Of a stretch of DNA of 22,240 bases, positions 6,853 through 15,120 are shown one piece after another; within the stretch, counting starts at the first letter, position 1; every line of letters begins with the position of its first letter. The stretch comes from Palsa-965 sp044448685 (GTDB taxonomy: Bacteria > Bacteroidota > Bacteroidia > Palsa-965): positions 1 through 22,240 of the forward strand of contig JBIOHC010000059.1 in NCBI GenBank assembly GCA_044448685.1, in the 5' to 3' direction. The position numbers and the translations under genes are program-made. The notes beneath the pieces are model-generated. The model worked only from the letters and a program-made list of their open reading frames with translations. It made no database searches and had not been told where the DNA came from.

Positions 6853-8315
6853 TGAAATTGTTGAAAGACATATTGTATAAGGCAGGATTGCTGGAAGTAA
6901 CCGGTTCGACAAATGTTGCAATCACTTCTCTGACATTTGATTCCAGAAAAGTTCAGAAGGATGGGCTTTTTGTGGCGCTCCGTGGTGCCAAGGCTGACGG
7001 GCATGACTATATTGAAGATGTTGCATCAAAAGGAGTTGTAGCTATTGTTTGTGAGGAGTTTCCGGAAATAATGCTGGAGCGTGTGGCTTATGTAAAAGTG
7101 AAAGACAGCCATATTGCTTTGGGAATTATTGCCTCAAATTTTTATGATAATCCTTCCTCTTTACTCAAACTGGTAGGTGTTACAGGAACAAATGGGAAAA
7201 CGACATCGGTCACACTTCTTTATAATCTGTTCCGTTCACTGGGCTACAAAGTTGGATTGATTTCGACAGTGCGGAATATGGTTAATGCAGAGGAAATACA
7301 ATCTACTCATACAACACCAGATCCCATCAGCCTGAATCAGATGCTTGCCAGGATGATTGAAACCGGTTGTGCCTATTGCTTTATGGAGGTCAGTTCGCAT
7401 GCAGTGGTTCAGCATCGTATCAGCGGGTTACAGTTTGCCGGGGGCGTTTTCACGAATATTACCCATGATCATCTTGATTACCATAAAACTTTTGATGACT
7501 ATATAAAAGCAAAGAAAGGTTTTTTTGATGCACTTGAGCCCGAGGCATTTGCTTTGGTAAACAGAGATGATGCGAACGGAGCTATAATGCTTCAGAACTG
7601 CAAAGCCGCGAAAAAATATTTTTCAATGCGGAGTATGGCTGACTTTAAGTGCAAGGTTCTTGAAAATCAATTTTCTGGGCTTCTTCTCAGTATTGACGGA
7701 ACAGAAGTGTGGAGCAAACTTATAGGTTCTTTCAATGCCTATAATCTGCTCGGGGTTTATGCCTGTGCGACTTTGCTGAAGCAAAACAAAATGAATGTAC
7801 TCACCACGCTCAGCACGCTGAATCCGGTTGAAGGCAGGTTCGAATATTTCCGTACGGAGAGTGGCATAACCGGGATTGTAGATTATGCACATACTCCGGA
7901 TGCGCTTCAGAATGTATTAAAAACCATTAAGGATATCCGCACCGGAAATGAGCAGGTGATAACGGTTGTCGGGTGTGGTGGAGACAGGGATTCAGCCAAG
8001 CGCCCGGTAATGGCGAGGATTGCCTGCGAAAACAGTGATAAAGTTATTCTGACTTCGGATAATCCGAGGACTGAGCAGCCGGAAGCCATTATTTCCCAGA
8101 TGCAGGCGGGAATTGAAACATTGTATTACAAGAAAACTTTGTCCATAACAGACCGCAAGGAAGCCATCCGTACAGCCTGTTCGCTTGCACAGCCAGGAGA
8201 TATCATTTTACTGGCAGGCAAGGGTCATGAAAAGTATCAGGAAATAAATGGTGTGAAGCACCCGTTTGACGACCTGACAATTCTTAAAGAAAGTCTGAAA
8301 CAGATCACACAATAA
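6852..8315 (+). CDS. murE: UDP-MurNAc-L-Ala-D-Glu:meso-diaminopimelate ligase MurE
   Basis: This 487-aa Mur ligase adds the third stem-peptide residue in the cytoplasm. The N-terminal UDP-binding domain contains TFDSRKVQKDGLFVALRG (28-45), the ATP-binding loop is TGTNGKTT (111-118), the central domain carries MEVSSHA (178-184) and THDHLDYH (204-211), and the C-terminal domain carries DNPRTEQP (403-410). DNPR is the known specificity motif for meso-diaminopimelate, as opposed to DDNPA/DNPN-type sequences of lysine enzymes, so the peptidoglycan is predicted to be of the A1-gamma type normal for Gram-negative bacteria. The ATG overlaps the ftsI stop by one base; mraY follows after 11 nt. Confidence 0.97.
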   Translation: MKLLKDILYKAGLLEVTGSTNVAITSLTFDSRKVQKDGLFVALRGAKADGHDYIEDVASKGVVAIVCEEFPEIMLERVAYVKVKDSHIALGIIASNFYDNPSSLLKLVGVTGTNGKTTSVTLLYNLFRSLGYKVGLISTVRNMVNAEEIQSTHTTPDPISLNQMLARMIETGCAYCFMEVSSHAVVQHRISGLQFAGGVFTNITHDHLDYHKTFDDYIKAKKGFFDALEPEAFALVNRDDANGAIMLQNCKAAKKYFSMRSMADFKCKVLENQFSGLLLSIDGTEVWSKLIGSFNAYNLLGVYACATLLKQNKMNVLTTLSTLNPVEGRFEYFRTESGITGIVDYAHTPDALQNVLKTIKDIRTGNEQVITVVGCGGDRDSAKRPVMARIACENSDKVILTSDNPRTEQPEAIISQMQAGIETLYYKKTLSITDRKEAIRTACSLAQPGDIILLAGKGHEKYQEINGVKHPFDDLTILKESLKQITQ

Positions 8316-8326
8316 CGAAAAGGGAG

Positions 8327-9583
8327 ATGCTCTATTACCTCTTTGATTGGCTTAGTTCGAATAAAATGCTTCCCGGAGCAGGGGTGTTTAAATACATCTC
8401 TTTCAGGGCAGCGATGGCTGTGCTTACCTCGCTGATTATTTCTGCTGTTTTCGGAAGACGCATTATTAGTATCCTGCACCGTAAGCAGGTTGGTGAGACA
8501 GTAAGAGATCTGGGTTTGCAGGGTCAAACAGAAAAGCAAGGCACTCCAACTATGGGAGGTCTTATCATCATTTCTGCTATTGTCATTCCAACTCTGCTGT
8601 TTGCCAAGCTCTACAATGTGTATATCATCCTGATGCTGATCACTACCGTTTGGCTGGGACTGATTGGTTTTCTGGACGATTATATTAAGGTTTTCAAAAA
8701 AGACAAAAAGGGGCTGGCAGGAAAGTTCAAGGTTATAGGGCAAATCGGAATTGGTCTGATTGTAGGAATTGCACTCTATTTCAATAATTCAGTAGTCGTA
8801 AGAGAAAGGGTAGTTCACAATGAACCTATTGCATACCAGAATGCAGATAATGTGGCGAATTTAAATCTTATGAAAGTTCCACAGTATGCCAAGTTCGATT
8901 CCAAGTCAATGAAAACCACAATTCCTTTCGTTAAGAACAACGAATTCGATTATGCATACCTGCTGAAATTTCTCGGAGACAATTACCGGAAATGGGCATG
9001 GATTGTTTTTATACCGATTGTTATCATTATCGTAACCGCAGTTTCCAACGGAGCCAATATCACAGATGGTATAGACGGGCTTGCTACAGGCACATCGGCC
9101 ATTATCGGAGTTACACTTGGTATTCTCGCTTATGTATCGGGTAATACAATTTTCGCCGATTATCTGAACATTATGTATATCCCTCACAGTGGTGAGCTGG
9201 TGGTATTCATTGCAGCTTTTGTCGGAGCCTGTGTCGGATTTCTCTGGTATAATTCCTATCCCGCTCAGGTATTTATGGGCGATACCGGCAGTTTGGCTTT
9301 GGGCGGAATCATTGCTGTTTTTGCAATCGCTATCCGAAAGGAGCTTTTGATTCCGATTCTGTGTGGAATCTTCCTGGTGGAAAATCTGTCGGTTATGATC
9401 CAGGTAAGCTATTTCAAGTATACACGCAATAAATACGGAGAAGGCCGGAGAATTTTTCTCATGTCTCCGCTGCATCATCATTATCAGAAAAAGGGAATTC
9501 ATGAAGCGAAGATCGTTGCCCGTTTCTGGATTGTAGGAATTATGTGTGCGATTCTGGCTGTAGCAACATTGAAACTGAGATAA
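8327..9583 (+). CDS. mraY: Phospho-MurNAc-pentapeptide transferase MraY
   Basis: This 418-aa polytopic membrane enzyme transfers phospho-MurNAc-pentapeptide to undecaprenyl phosphate to make lipid I. Signature sequences are TPTMGG (73-78), the DDY motif FLDDYIKVFKKDKKGL (115-130), NGANITDGIDGLATG (241-255) and PLHHHYQKKG near the C-terminus. It is about 55 residues longer than E. coli MraY (360 aa). The extra length is a hydrophilic segment at about 152-222 between two transmembrane helices, with VPQYAKFD and NNEFDYAYLLKFLG. From memory such an insert is usual in Bacteroidota MraY. An AGGGAG sequence abuts the ATG. The stop is followed by murD after one base. Confidence 0.96.
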   Translation: MLYYLFDWLSSNKMLPGAGVFKYISFRAAMAVLTSLIISAVFGRRIISILHRKQVGETVRDLGLQGQTEKQGTPTMGGLIIISAIVIPTLLFAKLYNVYIILMLITTVWLGLIGFLDDYIKVFKKDKKGLAGKFKVIGQIGIGLIVGIALYFNNSVVVRERVVHNEPIAYQNADNVANLNLMKVPQYAKFDSKSMKTTIPFVKNNEFDYAYLLKFLGDNYRKWAWIVFIPIVIIIVTAVSNGANITDGIDGLATGTSAIIGVTLGILAYVSGNTIFADYLNIMYIPHSGELVVFIAAFVGACVGFLWYNSYPAQVFMGDTGSLALGGIIAVFAIAIRKELLIPILCGIFLVENLSVMIQVSYFKYTRNKYGEGRRIFLMSPLHHHYQKKGIHEAKIVARFWIVGIMCAILAVATLKLR

Positions 9584-9584
9584 G

Positions 9585-10919
9585 ATGAAACGGTTAGTTG
9601 TTCTTGGAAGCGGGGAAAGCGGAGTAGGGGCTGCGGTACTTGGGATTAAGAAGGGATGGGATGTTTTTGTGTCAGATAAGGGGATTATAAAAGAGAAGTA
9701 TAAGATCGTTCTTTCAAAATACGGAATTAATTGGGAAGAAGGCGGGCACACTGAGCAACTTATTCTGAATGCCGATGAAGTCATTAAGAGTCCCGGCATT
9801 CCGGAGAAGGCGCCGATGATTAAGCATCTGAAAGAAAATGGTATTCCAGTGATATCAGAAATAGAATTCGGCGGCAGGTATACCAAGGCAAAGAAGATCT
9901 GTATCACGGGAAGTAATGGCAAGACAACCACAACGCTGCTGACGCATCATATTCTGCAGAAGGCTGGAATGAATGTAGGGTTGGCAGGGAATGTCGGAAA
10001 GAGTTTCGCCATGCAGGTTGCGGAGGAAGATTTTGATGTCTATGTGCTGGAGCTCAGCAGTTTTCAGCTTGACGGGATGTATGACTTTAAAGCTGATGTG
10101 GCCATTCTGCTGAATATTACACCTGATCATCTTGACAGGTATAATTATGAGATGCAAAATTATGTTGATTCTAAATTCAGAGTGATACAGAATCAGGGTC
10201 CGGAAGATGCATTCATTTATTGCGATGATGATGAGGTTATAAAGAAGGAATTAGCTAAGCGTACCGTTACAGCAAAGTGTTACCCGTTTTCAATAGTGCA
10301 TGAAATCAGGCAAGGCGCCTGTTTAGTTGGTAAAGAAATGATGATCAATATAAACCCTAATCCACAGTCTATGTCAATTGAAGAATTAGCGCTCCAGGGC
10401 AAACACAACATTTACAACTCGATGGCCGCATCGGTTGCCTCCAAGCTGTTTGATATCCGCAAGGAGTCGATTCGCGAGAGCCTTTCTGACTTTCATAATG
10501 TTGAACACAGGCTTGAGCATATTGGAAAAGTCCATGGGATTGATTTTATCAATGATTCCAAGGCTACCAATGTGAATTCTACCTGGTATGCTTTGGAAAG
10601 TATGAGCCAGCCGGTTATCTGGATTGTCGGCGGTCAGGACAAGGGTAATGACTATAGCCAGCTGACGGAACTGGTGAAGGAAAAGGTCAAGGCTATTGTT
10701 TGCCTCGGTCTGGATAATAAAAAGATCATCGAGGCATTTAAAGATGTTGTTGAAACGATCGTAGAAACCGGTTCAGCTATGGAAGCTGTGAAGGCCAGCT
10801 ACCGCCTGGGTAAAAAGGGTGATGTGGTTCTTCTTTCCCCGGCTTGTGCCAGTTTCGATCTGTTTGAGAACTATGAGGACAGGGGTCATCAGTTTAAAAT
10901 GGCGATGCGTTCTTTATAA
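9585..10919 (+). CDS. murD: UDP-MurNAc-L-alanine:D-glutamate ligase MurD
   Basis: This complete 444-aa Mur ligase adds D-glutamate to UDP-MurNAc-L-Ala. It has the N-terminal Rossmann domain (VVLGSGESGVGAA, 5-17; SPGIP, 69-73), the ATP loop GSNGKTTTT (109-117), VLELSSFQL (154-162) and NITPDHLDRY (177-186) in the centre, and the C-terminal domain with VEHRLE (306-311), INDSKATN (322-329), GGQDKGNDY (349-357) and LSPACASFD (417-425). All catalytic motifs match the family and the length is normal (E. coli 438 aa). Start is one base after mraY. The next gene downstream, 26 nt away, repeats the region from about residue 274 to the end as a separate protein. This copy of MurD is intact, so the neighbour is not a broken part of it. 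Confidence 0.97.
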   Translation: MKRLVVLGSGESGVGAAVLGIKKGWDVFVSDKGIIKEKYKIVLSKYGINWEEGGHTEQLILNADEVIKSPGIPEKAPMIKHLKENGIPVISEIEFGGRYTKAKKICITGSNGKTTTTLLTHHILQKAGMNVGLAGNVGKSFAMQVAEEDFDVYVLELSSFQLDGMYDFKADVAILLNITPDHLDRYNYEMQNYVDSKFRVIQNQGPEDAFIYCDDDEVIKKELAKRTVTAKCYPFSIVHEIRQGACLVGKEMMININPNPQSMSIEELALQGKHNIYNSMAASVASKLFDIRKESIRESLSDFHNVEHRLEHIGKVHGIDFINDSKATNVNSTWYALESMSQPVIWIVGGQDKGNDYSQLTELVKEKVKAIVCLGLDNKKIIEAFKDVVETIVETGSAMEAVKASYRLGKKGDVVLLSPACASFDLFENYEDRGHQFKMAMRSL

Positions 10920-10945
10920 ACAACTACTGAATTAAACGAGCATTT

Positions 10946-11443
10946 ATGAAAGAAGTGAAAAACAACCTGACCATCGCTTTTTCAGCCAGTAAGCTGGCTG
11001 ACAGCCGGACTGCACTTTCTGTTTTTGAGCACAATCTGGAGTTCGTTGCCAGGATTAATCTGGTTAATTATATAAATGATTCCAAGGCAACGGCCGTGAA
11101 TGATACATGGAATTCGTTGCAGATTATGAATGAGGATGTGGTATTGATTTTGGGCTGTACAGATCTTCGAAGTGATTATGGAATACTGCAGGGGCTTGTG
11201 AGGGAAAAAGTAAAAGCGATCATTTGTCTGGGCACTGAGAGGGAGCGTATTTTCTCCGCCCTGATGCATCTTGGATTTACTGTGTATGCAGAAAGTCTGG
11301 AAGAAGCTGTAACACTTTCGGCACAGCTGGCCAAACCGGGATCTACAGTGCTTTTTTCACCGGGCTGTCCCAGTTTTGGAGCTTTTGACAATTATAAGAA
11401 CAGGGGTGACAAATTCAAGGAACTTGTAAACGCATTAGCCTGA
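10946..11443 (+). CDS. Free-standing MurD C-terminal-domain paralogue, function unknown
   Basis: This 165-aa protein aligns with the C-terminal ligase domain of the adjacent MurD from about MurD residue 274 to the end (NNLTIAFSASKLADSR against NIYNSMAASVASKLFDIR), with an 8-residue gap and then near-collinearity. From INDSKAT onward I count about 55 identities in some 122 positions. It lacks the UDP-binding and ATPase domains. MurD motifs are partly changed: EHR to EHN (28-30), DSKATN to DSKATA (45-50), GGQDKG to GCTDLR (70-75), SPACASFD to SPGCPSFG (138-145); DSKAT, LVxEKVKAI, CLG, SP and NYxxRG are kept. It has its own ATG, no stops, a 26-nt gap from murD and a 3-nt gap to ftsW, so it is probably expressed in the operon. 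It cannot be a ligase alone. A decaying tandem duplication, or a regulatory or scaffold subunit, are the alternatives. Confidence 0.88.
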   Translation: MKEVKNNLTIAFSASKLADSRTALSVFEHNLEFVARINLVNYINDSKATAVNDTWNSLQIMNEDVVLILGCTDLRSDYGILQGLVREKVKAIICLGTERERIFSALMHLGFTVYAESLEEAVTLSAQLAKPGSTVLFSPGCPSFGAFDNYKNRGDKFKELVNALA

Positions 11444-11446
11444 GCC

Positions 11447-12625
11447 ATGTTTAAGACGATAAAGGGAGATAAAGTAATCTGGATAGTGGTTATACTGCTG
11501 TCCATTATTTCCATTGTCTGTGTATATACTTCTGTAACGGCCCTGGCTACCCGTTACAAGAATGGGAATGCCCTGTACTATCTGGTGAAGCATGTGCTGA
11601 TTATTGGTATGGGTTTCCTGTTAATGTATCTTGTTCACAAGGTGAAATACACATATTTCTCCCGTATTTCTCAGATAGCGGTATGGGTAGCAGCGCCGCT
11701 TTTATTGTACACTCTTTTGAAGGGTATAAGTGCGGGGGAGGCAAACCGGTGGATCGGTATTCCCGGATTGGGACTTACTTTTCAGACTTCCGATTTCGCC
11801 AAGCTTGCTCTTATTGCCTACGTTGCCCGTTTACTATCTGTAAAGCAGGAAACCATTTCCGATTTCAAGACAGGGTTTTTGCATGTAATAATTCCTGTAG
11901 GAATTATCTGCGCATTGATTTTGCCTGCCAATTTTTCAACGGCTGCCATCCTGTTTCTGACTTGTCTGATTCTTATGTTTATCGGCAGGGTGCCGCTTAA
12001 ATACATGGCTGTGTTGTTAGGAGGGTGTTTGCTGGCGGCCACTATTTTCGGTTTTATCATTATGAAATACCCGGATAGTATCAAGCGGGGCAGGACCTGG
12101 AAAGCCAGAATTGAAAATTTCTCTTCCGGTAACAGTGAAGATAATTTTCAAGCCGAGCAGGCTAAGATTGCTATCGGAACCAGCGGAGTGTTTTTCGGAA
12201 AAGGGCCGGGTCATAGTGAAGAGCGGAATTTTCTTCCTCAGGCATCATCGGATTTTATTTTCGCTATTCTCATTGAGGAATGGGGAGTGATCGCAGGAGC
12301 TTTTGTACTCTTTCTTTATATGGTATTGCTGTTCAGAGGTGTCCGGATAGCAAATAATACTTCTAAAACATTCGGTAGCTATCTGGCCATAGGGTTAACC
12401 TTCAGTCTGGTATTCCAGGCAATGATCAATATGGCAGTTGCAGTCAATCTGTTTCCAGTTACAGGTCAGCCATTGCCTCTTGTTAGTATGGGTGGAACGT
12501 CTATCTGGTTTACAAGTATTGCAATCGGGATCATATTAAGTGTAAGCCGGGAGTCGGAATCAGAAAAGAGCGGTGCGATGAAGGATATGAATTCGGAGAA
12601 AGGAGAACAGCTTGCAGCCGCCTAG
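11447..12625 (+). CDS. ftsW: Septal peptidoglycan glycosyltransferase FtsW
   Basis: This 392-aa SEDS-family membrane protein polymerises lipid II into septal glycan strands together with FtsI. Hydrophobic segments spread through the protein fit about ten transmembrane helices. SEDS marks include ANRWIGIPGLGLTFQTSDFAKL (the position of the RWI...FQPSE motif; TSD in place of PSE), GPGHSEERNFLPQASSDFIFA with the Asp aligned to the catalytic Asp of the HTDFIFA motif, EEWGVIAG, and GQPLPLVSMGGTS near the C-terminus. The name FtsW is chosen over RodA because of its place between murD and murG. The start is 3 nt after the MurD-domain paralogue; the 3' end overlaps murG by 14 nt and contains the murG ribosome binding site. 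Confidence 0.94.
   Translation: MFKTIKGDKVIWIVVILLSIISIVCVYTSVTALATRYKNGNALYYLVKHVLIIGMGFLLMYLVHKVKYTYFSRISQIAVWVAAPLLLYTLLKGISAGEANRWIGIPGLGLTFQTSDFAKLALIAYVARLLSVKQETISDFKTGFLHVIIPVGIICALILPANFSTAAILFLTCLILMFIGRVPLKYMAVLLGGCLLAATIFGFIIMKYPDSIKRGRTWKARIENFSSGNSEDNFQAEQAKIAIGTSGVFFGKGPGHSEERNFLPQASSDFIFAILIEEWGVIAGAFVLFLYMVLLFRGVRIANNTSKTFGSYLAIGLTFSLVFQAMINMAVAVNLFPVTGQPLPLVSMGGTSIWFTSIAIGIILSVSRESESEKSGAMKDMNSEKGEQLAAA
12599..12605 (+). promoter_or_regulatory. Ribosome binding site of murG (AAAGGAG), supports a TTG start
   Basis: AAAGGAG lies inside the last codons of ftsW, 6 nt before the TTG at 12612. It is the clearest correctly spaced Shine-Dalgarno site in the window, and there is no in-frame ATG or GTG nearby that avoids a stop codon, so it fixes TTG as the murG start. 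Confidence 0.7.
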
Positions 12626-13727
12626 AGTAATTATAAGCGGGGGGGGAACCGGGGGACATATTTTCCCGGCTATTGCGATAGCGAATGCACTGAAGGAAAA
12701 GTGTGGCGGTCAGATAGAAATACTGTTTGTGGGAGCAGAAGGCCGGATGGAGATGGAAAAAGTTCCGGCAGCGGGATATAAAATTGAAGGTCTTTGGATA
12801 AGCGGTCTTCAGCGTAAATTAAGTTTAAAGAATGTGGCATTTCCATTTAAAGTTATATCCAGTATACTGAAAGCAAAAAAGATTATGAAATCATTCAAGC
12901 CAGATGCAGCAGTTGGTACCGGTGGTTATGCCAGCGGTCCTATGCTTCGGGTAGCTTCGAATGCAGGTATACCAACTCTTATACAGGAGCAGAATTCCTA
13001 TCCGGGAATAACGAACCGGCTGCTGGCACAGAAAGTGAGCCGGATCTGTGTGGCATATGAAGGAATGGAAAAATATTTTCCAAAATCAAAAATTATTCTT
13101 ACCGGAAATCCGGTGAGGCAGGATATTCTGAAGCTGGAAGGAAAGCGTCCTCGTGCTGCCGAGTTTTTTAAGCTGGATCCTGAAAAGCAGACTGTGCTGG
13201 TGATAGGGGGAAGTCTGGGAGCACGAACATTGAATGAAAGCTTGTGTGCGGGGTTGGAAGCATTCAGCAACGCAGGGATTCAGGTAATATGGCAAACCGG
13301 AAAGCAGTTTTATCCGGCAGCACTTGAGGCTGTAAAGGCCTATGAAATGAACGGTATACGGGCTTTTGATTTTATTTCCCAAATGGATTTTGCCTATGTG
13401 CTTGCTGATGTTGTTATTTCAAGGGCAGGAGCGAGTTCTGTATCTGAATTATGTCTGGTAAAAAAGGCATGTATTCTGGTGCCCTCTCCAAATGTTGCCG
13501 AAGATCATCAGACAAAGAATGCTCAGGCATTGGTTACGCATCAGGCGGCGATTTTGGTGAAGGATAGTGATGCCGGAAAAGAGCTTGTTTCACAAGCTGT
13601 TGCACTGGTTAAGAATACAGAAATGAAGAAAAAGCTGGAAGTGAATATTTCAAGGCTGGCATTTACTGATTCGGCTATCGTTATTGCCAATGAAATTTTG
13701 AATCTGATCAATAATAATAAGAAGTAA
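12612..13727 (+). CDS. murG: UDP-GlcNAc:lipid I N-acetylglucosaminyltransferase MurG
   Basis: This 371-aa GT-B glycosyltransferase converts lipid I to lipid II at the inner face of the membrane. The N-terminal glycine loop GGGTGGHIFPA (10-20) is followed by GTGGYASGPML, QEQNSYPGITNRLLA, LTGNPVR, the second glycine loop VIGGSLGARTLNE, SRAGASSVSEL and EDHQTKNAQAL, all in family order. The start codon is TTG, preceded by AAAGGAG at 6-nt spacing, and the gene overlaps ftsW by 14 nt. The codons of the first glycine loop create a run of eight G (12639-12646), a possible slippage site in an essential gene. The stop is one base from the murC ATG. Confidence 0.96.
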   Translation: MQPPRVIISGGGTGGHIFPAIAIANALKEKCGGQIEILFVGAEGRMEMEKVPAAGYKIEGLWISGLQRKLSLKNVAFPFKVISSILKAKKIMKSFKPDAAVGTGGYASGPMLRVASNAGIPTLIQEQNSYPGITNRLLAQKVSRICVAYEGMEKYFPKSKIILTGNPVRQDILKLEGKRPRAAEFFKLDPEKQTVLVIGGSLGARTLNESLCAGLEAFSNAGIQVIWQTGKQFYPAALEAVKAYEMNGIRAFDFISQMDFAYVLADVVISRAGASSVSELCLVKKACILVPSPNVAEDHQTKNAQALVTHQAAILVKDSDAGKELVSQAVALVKNTEMKKKLEVNISRLAFTDSAIVIANEILNLINNNKK

Positions 13728-13728
13728 G

Positions 13729-15120
13729 ATGAATTTCTCCTCGTTCCGGAATGTGTATTTGCTTGGTATCGGAGGCATCGGCATGAGTGCCCTGGCCCGG
13801 TATTTCAATGCAAGCGGAAAGAGAGTGGCCGGTTATGATAAAACAGCCACACCGCTTACAGAGGAACTGCAGGCAGAAAATATTGCCATCCATTTTGATG
13901 AAAGCATTCTGGCGATTCGTGATATGAACCTGAAGGCAGAGGATACGCTGATCATTTACACACCAGCCGTCCCCAAAGAGCATAGCGAATATCAGTTTTT
14001 TATAAATCACGGGTTCACTCTAAAAAAGCGATCGGAAGTATTGGGGATAATAACCGAAAACTCCTTCACTATAGCAGTGGCAGGAACACATGGTAAAACC
14101 ACTACTTCATCGCTGATAGCGCATATGCTGCGGAGTTCAGGTGTAGATTGCTCGGCTTTTCTCGGAGGGATTACACAGAATTACAATACGAATCTGTTCA
14201 TCGGAAAAGAGTGTGGAAAAGCGGGCGCCGTAACAGTTGTTGAAGCTGACGAGTATGACCGGTCCTTCCTGGCGCTTTATCCGGATATTGCCGTAATCAC
14301 TTCGGTGGATGCTGATCATCTTGATATTTATGGCAACAGGGATCAAATGCATGAATCCTACAACCTTTTCGCCAGGCAGATAAAAACCGGCGGGGTGCTG
14401 ATTGCTAAAAGAGGTACTGAAGCTGTGCAGAAAGGAGTGAAAGCAAGACTCATTTCCTATGCGTTGGACAAGCCGGCCATGATTCATACTTCTTCCCTGA
14501 ATATTGCAGATGGCAGTTATCATTACTCAATCGTGGAAGCGGACAGGGAGTTAAAAGGACTGACTCTGGGTCTTCCCGGATCTCACAATGTGGAGAATTC
14601 GGTAGCAGCAACGGCTGTAGCGCGTCTGATGGGTTTGCCGGACGATAAGATCCGTAATTCACTCGCATCTTTCAAAGGTGTCAAGAGAAGGTTTGAATAT
14701 CAGATCCGCAAGGATAAATTGGTTTATATAGATGATTATGCACATCATCCGGAGGAGCTCAGAGCCTGTATTCAGTCGGTCAGGGAGATGTATCCCGGGA
14801 AAAAACTTACAGGAGTTTTTCAGCCTCACTTATATACACGTACCCGGGATTTTGCCGAAGGGTTTATGAAAAGCCTTTCCATGCTGGATGAGGTGATCCT
14901 GCTTGATATATATCCGGCACGTGAAAAGCCGATAGAAGGAATTACTTCGGCCATGTTGCTGAACGGAATCAGTTCTGTCAGCAAAATGCTTTGTGCCAAG
15001 TCAGAGCTCATTGACGAACTTAAAAAAAGAAAGCCGGAAGTGTTGCTCACTTTAGGGGCAGGCGATATTGATGCATTGGTCGGTCCGATTAAACAAGCAT
15101 TTGAAAATTCAGTGAATTGA
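13729..15120 (+). CDS. murC: UDP-MurNAc:L-alanine ligase MurC
   Basis: This 463-aa Mur ligase adds L-alanine to UDP-MurNAc, the first stem-peptide step. Motifs are the N-terminal GIGGIGMSALA (13-23), the ATP loop GTHGKTTTSS (119-128; the GTHGKT form marks MurC), VEADEYDRSFL and SVDADHLDIY in the central domain, and VKRRFEYQ, IDDYAHHPEEL and GVFQPHLYTRTRDF in the C-terminal domain. Length agrees with the family. The ATG follows the murG stop after one base, and the TGA overlaps the TTG start of ftsQ (TTGA). Confidence 0.97.
   Translation: MNFSSFRNVYLLGIGGIGMSALARYFNASGKRVAGYDKTATPLTEELQAENIAIHFDESILAIRDMNLKAEDTLIIYTPAVPKEHSEYQFFINHGFTLKKRSEVLGIITENSFTIAVAGTHGKTTTSSLIAHMLRSSGVDCSAFLGGITQNYNTNLFIGKECGKAGAVTVVEADEYDRSFLALYPDIAVITSVDADHLDIYGNRDQMHESYNLFARQIKTGGVLIAKRGTEAVQKGVKARLISYALDKPAMIHTSSLNIADGSYHYSIVEADRELKGLTLGLPGSHNVENSVAATAVARLMGLPDDKIRNSLASFKGVKRRFEYQIRKDKLVYIDDYAHHPEELRACIQSVREMYPGKKLTGVFQPHLYTRTRDFAEGFMKSLSMLDEVILLDIYPAREKPIEGITSAMLLNGISSVSKMLCAKSELIDELKKRKPEVLLTLGAGDIDALVGPIKQAFENSVN

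Noticed and set aside
8906..9931. A 341-codon open frame on the minus strand across mraY and murD
   Set aside because: It lies antisense to two well-recognised genes, its translation is low in recognisable motifs and rich in Ser, Asn and Cys, and it spans their junction. It is a shadow of codon usage.
10946..11443. The small MurD-like gene as the broken-off 3' end of murD (frameshift or sequencing error)
   Set aside because: The upstream murD is full length and has its own complete C-terminal domain with all motifs, and the small gene repeats that region with different sequence.
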